DNA of 64,000 nucleotides. Source: Marsupella aquatica (lineage: Eukaryota; Marchantiophyta). Under the pieces are notes generated by a model. The model was not told the origin of the DNA, searched no databases, and saw nothing but the letters and a program-made list of their open reading frames with translations. Positions 1-8,720 of the stretch are shown here, one piece after another. Each line of letters begins with the position of its first letter. The stretch's first letter is position 1. Location: contig OZ316892.1 in NCBI GenBank assembly GCA_973895155.1, forward strand, positions 29,264,001 through 29,328,000, read 5' to 3'. A program made the position numbers and the translations under genes.

Positions 1-1386
1 TCTGTAAATGTGAACTCATTGTTATCATTCCAACAACCTGAGATTCCGTATTCCAACAGAGATTCCTTCACCGATTTCTTCCAGAAGTTGTAACCTGCTG
101 AACTGGAGAAATCAATGTAGGATGCAGAGGAGCAAGTACTTGCTCCGGCACTCCACTGCATGACTCTAGCAGGCTGGTCAGTTTCAGCATCCCAGATGAA
201 CCCTTTGGAAGCTTTGATTTGTTCGTATTGTAGATGTTCCTCCAGCAGCCATGGTTTGATATTTGCAATAACATTAATACCCTGAGCTTTTAGTTTTGCA
301 ATCAGCCTCTTTGCATCAGGGAATCGCTTTGTGTTCCATGTAAAAACACACCTTTTTCCCTTCTTGTTGACTGTGTACCCGGAAGACAGGTGGAGTCCAT
401 CACAGGGGATGTCATGCAAACGGCATAGCTCCGTGAACGCTTCAATTCGCTCTTGTGCATCTTCAGCTTCAGTATAGTTCATGGAGGATGCCAGAAAGCC
501 GAGTGAGTACCGAGGAGGAAGAGATCTTGGATGCCCCATGACTGATGCAAACCCATCCAGAACGGCTTGGGCAGATGGGCCGAAGAATAGATAATAATCC
601 AGGGGACCACATTCCGCATGGCAGTACCGATAGGATCCCCAAAACTGCACACAGCCAAAAATGACATACCACATGAGCCATTGCAACAAACTGAAGTATG
701 AGGAGCGTAATTTAGAAGTAAACTATAAACTATGACAAACTACAGGTCTTGCGTTTGTGGTAGTATAGCCCCACAGCATCAATTTCGGCTCCGAGGTCGA
801 CCACAGTCCGGGACATGTTATTGTAGAAGAGTCCATAGGCAATTCCGGTTTCTTTTGAGAGTGTCAAGTAGAAGGGGCAGTGCTTGTACAGCGGGTCTGT
901 TCTCTCAGCATCATAACCCATTGAATCAAACCCCTCTAGCCTGAATCTTCTGCCATGAAGATTGAGGTTGCCGGTCCGTTCTCCGAGACCACAGTAGACT
1001 TCACTGGATTTCCGGCACATATAGTGGAAAACTCCAGATCCATCGAAGACGTAGGCACGATTTCTTATGTCCTGTGCGAATTTTGTTGAGGAACTTGCTT
1101 CCATCCAGCTTAGGCTCAACCCATCAGCATAATCCACCTTAACGTGCAATAATGGAGTTCTGATGTGGAGCATTTTTTGCTGATCATCATGGTCGATGCT
1201 CAATTGGATAGGCGACTCCGAGGCCTCCCAACAAGCAGTGGTGCAGTTCGCAGGCGAAAATAGGACCCTCACCACTTTGCTGCTCACAAACCGAATTTGA
1301 AAAATGTTTTCTTTGATACCTTTGAAGGTCACTGGGTGCATGAACTCTGTGACATAAACGAAACCCTTGGCCACAACTTGCTTCAT
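1..1386 (-). CDS. Glycoside hydrolase family 31 protein, 5' part (3' end beyond window)
   Basis: Two exons are visible: 775-1386 and 1-644. The donor is GTGGGG after residues EIDA and the acceptor is TGTGTGCAG; the join keeps frame and reads EIDA-FWGSYRYC. Exon 1 (about 204 codons) is the GH31 N-terminal mutarotase-like domain, with GLGERTGNLNLHG followed by PLYKHCPFYLTL. Exon 2 enters the (beta/alpha)8 catalytic barrel (PPRYSLGFLASSMNYTE, PCDGLHLSSGYT, ANIKPWLL) and reaches WNDNNE, which fits the GH31 W-x-D-x-N-E nucleophile motif. GH31 enzymes hydrolyse alpha-glucosidic or alpha-xylosidic bonds; the substrate cannot be read here. The first in-frame ATG is at 1386, below in-frame stops, but an upstream exon is possible because the N-terminus looks short. 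The sequence resembles microbial-type GH31 proteins as I remember them more than plant XYL1 or glucosidase II alpha. Confidence 0.85.
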
Positions 1387-2479
1387 CTTGTCATACACTA
1401 GCTGGTTTGGAGTCCACTGAGACTGATTATCTGATTGACTGGCTGAATGAGATATCCCTCCTCACCAAGATGATCAAGGAATCTGCCAAAACAACAGAAC
1501 ATTGCAGAGTGACATCAGGACATCAGCTTGACCACCCGAGGAAACTAGCGACATATAGGAACTACAGAAAATCAAAATCAAAGAAGATCTTTTGCAGGAG
1601 AAGAAAAATGAACGCATCCTGAAAGTCAAGGAGACACAGCTTTGGAGTCCGCCAAGAGTGCTTTCTTGCAAGGGAATGTACATAGGTTGCCCATATGCTG
1701 ACCTCTGGAATGGTACCTGCTCTCTTCAAGGAGGATGAGAAAGATGGAATGATTAGCCAGGTATTGTGTCACCTTGCTTCCATATCACGAATAGATTGCA
1801 TGCATAGATTGGAGCTATTAAGAGGACGTTCTATCGCATAACCTTTTTCCCCCTCGAGTATTTATTGTTTACGTTGCTATTGTGAGTGAGACCAGAGGTA
1901 ATGACCCCGGCAATGTCAAGCAGATTCCACATTCATTCTGATCAGATGGTCTTTTGTAATGTTGTTCAGGTGAGGGATGAAGCTGTCGCCCAAGGAACCG
2001 TAGATTCCAAAGCAAACGTTTGGCAATACTTTATCAACAGGGCCGGAGCAACCTGCATATCACACTAGCTATGTCGCCAGTCGCGCGACACTTTGAGGAC
2101 CCGCTGCCGAAACTTTCCTGGCATGGTACGTTCCTACTCAAAGATGTTTTCGTCCGTTGGTCGAAACTTAGATCTTACAGCACGAGAACTGATGACTGCC
2201 TTTACCTTGCATGCTCTACTTTCTTTGTTAAGGGCGAAGGTCCATAACTGTGTGATGCGTCTCGGCTGTGTCCATTATGTATTGCAAAAAGCATCCAATC
2301 CATTTTCTACTGTGTTGTGATCTCCCCACCTGTCTACCTCGTTAAACAAACACAAAGAATTGGAATTTGGAGAAAACGACAACATATGGGCAATGTAAGA
2401 TCTCAACCTTAGGTTGAAACGTCAAATCTACTATTTCTTGCCCCCTGGAAGTTTGAGTCAAGTAAACATGAAAATGTTT
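1387..2479. other. Upstream region of the GH31 gene, no recognised gene
   Basis: This stretch lies 5' of the minus-strand GH31 gene and should contain its promoter and perhaps a missed first exon. Only short open frames are present, none with recognisable domains. I see no clear TATA box or repeat. Confidence 0.4.
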
Positions 2480-2535
2480 GGTCAGTTGGCCAGAGGATGA
2501 GCCTAGGACCTAGAGGTGCCAGGTTCAATCCTCCC
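2480..2535 (+). repeat. tRNA-like (SINE-type) sequence with A- and B-box-like motifs
   Basis: A block reading TTGGCCAGAGGATGAG is followed by CCAGGTTCAATCC. The second part fits the Pol III B box (GWTCRANNC) and the first loosely fits an A box. Spacing suits a tRNA-derived SINE head. A GT-rich microsatellite and GC-rich non-coding sequence follow. I could not define an end or a target-site duplication, so this may be only a fragment. Confidence 0.35.
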
Positions 2536-2556
2536 TCCACACATAAGGGGTGTGGA

Positions 2557-2580
2557 GGGTGTGTGTGTGTGTGTGTGTGG
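2557..2580. repeat. (GT)n microsatellite
   Basis: A run of about ten GT dinucleotides directly downstream of the tRNA-like block. Confidence 0.9.
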
Positions 2581-3074
2581 GTGGGGTGTAGTGGTGGGAG
2601 TATTGATTATCTCCTTAGCCCTGGTTGCCCACTTTGGGCCCTGGTTTAATACTCTCTCCCTCCTGGTCTGGGGCCCTGTCCGATCCCTAGGTATTGTCCC
2701 CTTGTGGCTGCCCTACATAGAAATGCATACTCCAAAGCAGGACGTCTATCCTCTGTTGGATGGGCCTGCTTTCGTTTTCAAGGCAAACAAAAAATGTTAC
2801 TCGTAAATTAAATAAATATTAAGAAGATTCCGGAACCTTTACGATCTACAAGTAGTAAAATGGGAGGGCAGAGCCAAAGCAGCACTCTTGATGAGAGACC
2901 ACATCTCTGCGTCTCTCTGATCCGTCACCTCATTATGAAATCTTGTCTTTATTTAATATCCCATTTGGAAGTGTTAACATACAGACGCTGGCAAGGAAGG
3001 GCGGGGCAGAAAAGGCTCTCCTACCCAGACTCTATCTCTGCCCAAGTAGAATTGCTACTCCAGCAAAGCATGCG

Positions 3075-3079
3075 AAAGG
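3075..3079. repeat. Left target-site duplication AAAGG of the TRIM
   Basis: AAAGG directly precedes the first LTR (TGTTGG) and is repeated at 3781-3785 directly after the last LTR. Five base pairs is the usual LTR-retrotransposon duplication length. Confidence 0.8.
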
Positions 3080-3223
3080 TGTTGGAAATTGGAAATGAAC
3101 CACACTTGTATGAAGATGGATAAAGCCACAATGGGCCTGTAGCCTAGTGGTAGAGTACTACGACGTACACGAGAGGTCCTAGGTTCAATTCCTAGCCGGT
3201 CCATGTTGTCGAGAGTTCCGACA
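3080..3223 (+). repeat. TRIM LTR 1 (144 bp, one tRNA-like module)
   Basis: It contains module 3133-3203 with A-box-like TAGCCTAGTGG and an exact B box GGTTCAATTCC. The 3' part can fold as a T arm (CTAGG/CCTAG around a 7-nt loop). The module ends CCGGTCC plus A, which pairs with most of the 5' GGGCCTG as an acceptor stem. The anticodon arm is not convincing. Confidence 0.8.
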
Positions 3224-3282
3224 TGGTATCAGAGCCAAAAGATTAGGAGTTTCCCTTGTAGCAAGTGCGGCTCAAGGGAGGG

Positions 3283-3488
3283 TGTTGGACATGAACCTGG
3301 GCCTGTAGCCCAGTGGTAGAGCACTACGATGTACACTGGAGGTCCTAGGTTCAATTCCTAGCCACACTCGAATGAAGATGGATACAGCCACAAAGCTAGG
3401 GCCTGTAGCCAGTGGTAGAGCACTATGATGTACACGGGAGGTCCTAGGTTCAATTCCTAGCCAGTCCATGTTGTTGAGAGTTCCAACA
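3283..3488 (+). repeat. TRIM LTR 2 (206 bp, two tRNA-like modules)
   Basis: Shared by both TRIM units. Modules lie at 3299-3363 and 3399-3468, separated by the ACACTCGAATGAAGATGG segment that in LTR 1 lies before the single module. This looks like an internal duplication with breakpoints at a CC dinucleotide. Confidence 0.75.
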
Positions 3489-3547
3489 TGGTATCATGGC
3501 CAAAAGATTAGGAGTTTCCCTTGTAGCGAGTGCAGCTCAAGGGAGGG

Positions 3548-3780
3548 TGTTGGAAATAAACCACACTCGAATGAAGATGGATACAGCCACAAAGGGCCTG
3601 TAGCCCAGTGGTAGAGCACTACAATGTACATGGGAGGTCCTAGATTCAATTCCTAGCCACACTCGAATGAAGATGGATACAGCCACAAAGGGCTTGTAGC
3701 TCAGTCGTAGAGCACTACGACGTACACTGGAGGTCCTAGGTTCAATTCCTAGCCGGTCCATGTTGTTGAGAGTTCCATCA
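3548..3780 (+). repeat. TRIM LTR 3 (233 bp, two tRNA-like modules)
   Basis: Modules at 3594-3658 and 3690-3760, each preceded by the ACACTCGAATGAAG segment. The module at 3690 has the best D arm (GCTC...GAGC). The LTR end is TTCCATCA, one change from the canonical TTCCAACA. Confidence 0.75.
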
Positions 3781-3785
3781 AAAGG

Positions 3786-4333
3786 AGGCCCAGAAAATGC
3801 ATTTGTGGGTAGCAACAGTCAAAGCCCAAAAGCCAAAGGACCGTATCTTCTTGTCACTTCTCCTATTTGCAAGGTGTTGTAGTCACTGTGCCTCTAGTGG
3901 AATTACATCTCAAACCGAACACATCAGGCCAAGTATTGCGGGAACTAATGGAACTATGTCACTAGGACTAGCCCCAAAAAACTAGTAGATTTGAGTGCAA
4001 GCATTTTGAAACAAGGTAGAAGACTAAGACAATCGGTCACTGGCGACTTATCAAACTACAATTACTCTGTCGATATCCGAGCTCCCTTGTGGGTTGGCAC
4101 TTGGCACACTTTCCTAAGCAAAGATGGTGGACTACGTTTACTACCCACATATAGATCCCCACCTAAAATTGCCCAAAGAACTGCAAACAATTTCTAAAAT
4201 GCGCTGGCTGGCTGGCTAACTAGCCAGAAGAAAACCTACCTCATAATGTAGCAACAGAGAGTTCGGTCACCCACCGCAGTAAATCCAACACAAGCCTCTG
4301 TCTGCTACTCAATCAAAGCGCCTCCTGAGGAAG
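3786..4333. other. Intergenic, nothing recognised
   Basis: Short open frames only; no repeat or motif stands out. Confidence 0.4.
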
Positions 4334-5931
4334 TCATGCAGCCTCAGACTCTGGACTGATCCAGATTAAGACTTTTTGATGCTCAGGCACGGGTGCACCG
4401 AGAAATTGTGTGTCATCAAAATGCAAGAAAAGTCCGGTTCCGCGGTTCTGGCTCAACGCTCTGATCTCATGTACAAGGATAGATGCACCAGAATTACTTA
4501 ATCCAGGAGACCACGGAACCCCAGAGCAGAAGGCAATGGACAATAACTCCATGCAGAGAAGAAAAAGCTTGCCAAACTGAGATATGTAGATAACTACTTA
4601 AAACATAAACGAAGAAAATCAATGATATTGAAAGTAACATGCTTCGAGAAATACGTTACTTTTAGTGACACACCAAAGATCAATTTTGAATTTCCTAACG
4701 GAAGTTGAAATTGTGCTACCCTGGCTTTATAGACTTGTCTGTCATCCAAACAGGTCTGAAACGCCAAAGATCCGGTAGAGGAAATGACAAGAAGCATATA
4801 ACAAATTTGATGGGTCAGTTTCAACACCCAAACGATAGATTGCAAAAGGAGGCCAGAGTCAACCACAGTCCTTAAAAAAAACTCTCACCAAGAAAATCTA
4901 TTCTCACAACCATTTTCCAGACAGAAGGTTGAAATTTTGTACAGTACTACATTGTTGGGGAATGAATGTTGATAGCAAAGCAGCAGGACAGGGGGAAGAA
5001 ACAAAGAAACGTGTAAATCCTCCTTGCCACACAACACCTTTTACGCCTCCTAATGTGAAGCAAATCGCAGAACTGAGAGCAATTATTTAGACGTGGGGAA
5101 CATTAGTGAAGAAGTTGAATTGAATGAAATTCAAAATCCACAGAAGCTCAAATGACCTAACAAGAGGTGCAAGGAGGCAAGCACAAGAAGGCAAAGGGAA
5201 CTTGTCAGAAAAAAACGGAAATGGAAGCAGCAAGAAAGGGGAGAAACTAAAACACAAACAATCCAAGGGCAATGGTGCATTATTGTTCTAGAAACAAGCT
5301 TACCTCAAAGAGAAAAGGCTCCACGCACCACTCAAAGGTGTAGATCCACCCTGTTTCTTCCTTCTCTAGCTGCTTTTTGATCATGAAGGGGGAGAGCGGT
5401 GAGAAAAGCTCTCATTCTAGCAAGTTTGAGTCTCTCCACACTGTTGCTCCTCACTGCTGGAGCAACTCAAGCCGAAAGAGATCTCAGCAGCAGCTTTCAC
5501 TACTGATATATCCAACGAAAAAATCATCATATAATTAACTTGTACTTTTGTACCAGTTTGGGGGACCTGAAATGTCGGTAGAGAGTAGCAGTCGCATGTA
5601 AAGGAGACCTGGCTTGTTCCTTGTTTACCTAACAGGGAAGGTCTGTTTCCACTACACATCTTGGCTCATCAATCTCTGACCAAACTGGCTCAATTTTCAT
5701 ATTCAATGGTATATTATTCTCCCTCCCCATCATCATGCCTACCACCCAGCCACCCCTCCCTTTGGATTCCTTCCTCCTGGCCGCAGATAAGGACAGTATA
5801 GGTCGCGATGAGTTATATTGGGTAGTTAGAATCCTAGCCAGATATCCTGAAATGTTGAGTAGTATCTCTCCTGCAGCACCCAAGTAGCCTGGCCCATCGT
5901 ACCTCGTAGGTTGGTCATTCGTTGAATCCAA
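4334..5931 (-). other. Possible exons of an unidentified minus-strand gene
   Basis: Three stretches on one strand look protein-like but I do not recognise the family. (1) About 5400-5931 holds two overlapping frames, one with GPGYLGAAGEILLNISGYLA and one with FQVPQTGTKVQVNYMMIF. (2) About 4660-4880 reads TVVDSGLLLQ to KLIFGVSLK, after a T-rich tract ending AAG and before a possible donor GTAACG. (3) 4334-4552 reads RGTGLFLHFDDTQFLGAPVP and ends ESEAA-stop. Splicing is not fully resolved and the reading frames may be chance. It would be a separate gene upstream of the GH31 gene. Confidence 0.25.
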
Positions 5932-6224
5932 ATCATCACGGTCTGCTCCTGACTGGAGGGATTGGTTAGAAAGGTTGGATTGATTGATTGTTAATCACAG
6001 GCAATTAGAAAACTGGGTTTATTCTCTCGTTGGCAAATTGCCTTTTGGAGGAGTCTCGTCGACTCAAAAGATTTGTCGCATCCATGTCATGGGTCTGCTT
6101 GCTAAATAGGTGAATTGTTAAATTCCAAACACTACAGTAGTATAAATCGGATTTTATTCTCATTTGGCAACCTGCCTTTCCTTTCACATTTTGCGCCATT
6201 GCCCCTCTTTTGGGCTTTCAATGA
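5932..6224. other. Intergenic, weak degenerate repeat
   Basis: Contains scattered pieces resembling the following tandem repeat (ACTCAAAA and TTGGCA blocks). No gene seen. Confidence 0.35.
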
Positions 6225-6390
6225 ACTCAAAAATAAAATAAAATTGATTCAGTTCCCTTGCCCCTTTTGTTGAAGTTTCGTGAACTCAAAAAAGAGCTCG
6301 ATTCACTTTCCTTGCCCCTCTTGTTGGCATTTCGTGAACTCAAATGAGAACTCGATTCACTTTCCTTGCCCCTCTAGTTGGCATTGCGTG
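6225..6390 (+). repeat. 54-bp tandem repeat, about three copies
   Basis: The block CGTGAACTCAAA starts at 6279 and 6333, a 54-bp period, each time followed by CTCGATTCACTTTCCTTGCC. A more diverged copy precedes at about 6225. The repeat keeps an accidental open frame in several phases. Confidence 0.8.
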
Positions 6391-7239
6391 GATTTGAAAG
6401 AGAATTTTAACTTCAATTCTTGGGTTGCTTTGGCTAAGGGAAATTGTCTCCCGGTTTGGCGTTTTTGTTCTTTTGCACTACAATATATATACTTCAATTC
6501 AATATCAGGTGAAGGTGTGTTGAGAGGGGAGGTTTGTTTTTTCAGACTCACAAATGAATTCAATTCAATTCAATGCAATGCAGTCCTCCTATTGGGTCGC
6601 CCATGTTTAGGATCATGTGCCACAACATGCATGAACTCACCTACCTTGACCACCTACCTTGGCGTCGGATGGGGACACGTTTATCACATGCCCAAATATA
6701 ATACAAATTGAAATCTTGGTTTTACAGCTCCATCCATCATTTTACGAGCATGCACTGTTGAACTATGACGTCTTCCTTCATGACGATCCAATCATTACTC
6801 ATTCCATGCACATGTAGTCGATACAATCTCTACGTGGTTCACCTCTTCTCTAAGACTACGTCCACACAAACACTCAAGCTTTATTTCAAGAGTAGACGAA
6901 TACACATGTTCTCCCTTTTCCTCAAGTTGCTCTGTTACAATGAGTAAGCACCACACACCAACGGCTTACACTAGCCCTAGTATATACAAGGTCACACACG
7001 ACTAACCTAACCTCACCTAAGATCCTAACTGTGGTTAGCCTAAGTGCCGTAACCGTTGAGTCACAAGACTATGAGCAATCCTTAACATGCACATACTTCT
7101 GGCTTCAAGTAGGAGTCCAGCCAGAGTCCATTACTCTGAAATAATAAGATAGATAAGAACAGCGCGGGAGGAATGATGACATGAGCTCTAGTGAACCATG
7201 AATCACGTACATGTCCAAATTTGGACAAGCCCACTTGTT
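6391..7239. other. Intergenic, nothing recognised
   Basis: AT-rich sequence with short ORFs lacking domain-like composition. No RNA gene or repeat recognised. Confidence 0.4.
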
Positions 7240-7720
7240 CTGCGTGTTTGTTTGTGGGTCAAACACATCGATGAGGTGCTCTGTTGAGTACTCATATTCC
7301 AAATGTTTCAAGTAATTGTGGGTCAGCAGATTCATCGTTGAGTACTCATCTTTATTAAGATTTTTTCGTGATGGTGAGGCAGTAAGAGGCTCAGCTGAGA
7401 ACTTGTCTTTCTTATGTTTGTCGCTTTCGTTGTCAATAGTACGTCATCTTCACAATGTTAGCCGTGTTTGTAAACCAGTCAGAGGCTCAGCTGAGGACTA
7501 TTCCATATTTACCATTTTTGCGGGTCAGTCTGGCCCTACTGATGAGTACTACAAGCCTTCCAAATTTGTACCATGTTTGCGGGTTAGAGCCCTCAGTTGA
7601 TGACTACAGTCCTGTACTTATCTTCCAAATTTTACCGCATTTGTGGGTCAGTCAGACGATGAGCTGACAACTCATGTTTACCGTGTTGGTGAGTCAGCAG
7701 GGGGTCGGCAAAATGCATCA
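7240..7720 (+). repeat. Decayed tandem array around GTGGGTCAG / GATGAGTACT
   Basis: Variants of GTGGGTCAG recur near 7252, 7317, 7518, 7579, 7643 and 7690, each with nearby GAGTACT or GATGAG and TTCCAAATTT. The spacing is about 65-75 bp. The copies are strongly diverged. Confidence 0.55.
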
Positions 7721-7977
7721 CCATTCTCATCTTCCAGATATTTACTGTGTTATCTCTCTTGCCCCTTCCTGACTCAACCATGGCTAGCAATGAACCCACT
7801 CATGTATCTTCCAAAGTCTAGGGCCCGTCAGGTGGTGGTATTGAAAGAAGGTCACCTTCCCTACCTTTTCATTCTCTTCTACTTTTCAAAAATGTTGCCT
7901 CCTCTTTTCCCCTGATTATTAGAGCTATACTACAAAACCAGATGACACCATCGGAATTTTGATTCAAATTTGAAAAC

Positions 7978-8083
7978 GTGAGTTGCTGTTTGAGATGGAC
8001 ATCAAGTACATAGTAGGTGTTCAATTACTGGGTGAGTTGCTGTTTGAGATGGACATCAAGTAGTAGGTGTTCAATTACTGGGT
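7978..8083 (+). repeat. Tandem duplication, 54-bp period
   Basis: GTGAGTTGCTGTTTGAGATG starts at 7978 and again at 8032. The second copy lacks about 4 bp (ACATAG versus AG) and is otherwise near-identical, so it looks recent. Confidence 0.9.
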
Positions 8084-8715
8084 GAAACTATGTTGTGTCC
8101 TAAGTCACACAGAGTTCAAACTTAGCTCGTTGAAGGAAATAACTCACCAGGCATTTTTTGGTTAAGCAAGTTTTGGGCAGCTTTTGTAGTTACTGGTTTG
8201 TAGCCTGTGATGAGAGTGGTTAGGAGAGGTCACCCGGCCTGTCTATCATCCTCTCCATTTCCATACAAAGTCTCTCTTATCTAGGAGAATTTATGCGAAT
8301 GTATTTCACATAGAAGCTACCCTCCCTTTTTCCCTGATTATTTTCCAGGGGAACTTAGCGAGGGAATCCTGGGAAGGATAATGAAACAATCTGTAGGCCT
8401 GGGAAGAATAATCAACTTCAGTTTTGTCAACTCTAGAATGGAAAGGAACGAAATCATATGACAGAATCGAGCAACGACTGTACAAGACGAACAGTGTCAG
8501 GGTACCAATCAAGGAAACACCAACGGAAACCAAGAGAGATGTTAGAGATGGATTGAAAGGTTAGAGGACATGTCAAGACATGTCAAAATGCGTCCCCAAT
8601 ATGTGTGGGCAAAGGCACAGAGGGTACAAAGTGGCAATACTAGAGCGAAAGCAATATTATATGAGAAATAAGGATGGGGTCACATCTGACCCTGGAGTGC
8701 AAGAAAAAAAAGTTA

Positions 8716-8720
8716 CTTCA
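8716..8720. repeat. Left target-site duplication CTTCA of the Ty3 element
   Basis: CTTCA precedes TGTGACAC of the 5' LTR and recurs at 22481-22485 directly after the 3' LTR end GCGACA. Confidence 0.92.

Larger units (their letters stand above)
3080..3780 (+). mobile_element. TRIM-type non-autonomous LTR retrotransposon, LTR-int-LTR-int-LTR
   Basis: The order is LTR 3080-3223, internal 3224-3282, LTR 3283-3488, internal 3489-3547, LTR 3548-3780. LTRs start TGTTGGA and end TTCCAACA or close variants (TTCCGACA, TTCCATCA), a near-perfect terminal inverted repeat of 8 bp. Each internal domain is only 59 bp. It starts immediately after the LTR with TGGTATCAGAGCC, the primer binding site for initiator tRNA-Met (the second copy, TGGTATCATGGCC, has two changes), and ends in the purine tract AAGGGAGGG. 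No protein is encoded. The whole 701-bp array is flanked by the direct repeat AAAGG (3075-3079 and 3781-3785), so it behaves as one insertion. Each LTR carries one or two tRNA-like modules at 3133-3203, 3299-3363, 3399-3468, 3594-3658 and 3690-3760. Confidence 0.85.

Noticed and set aside
3133-3203. A functional tRNA gene
   Set aside because: The T arm and acceptor partly fold, but the anticodon arm does not pair, the acceptor has a mismatch, and the module repeats inside LTRs.
3272-3815. Minus-strand ORFs with repeated LGIEPRTSSVHRSALPLGYRP-like peptides
   Set aside because: They are the reverse translation of the tRNA-like modules (B box and A box) in the TRIM LTRs. Similar peptides are common false proteins from tRNA-derived repeats.
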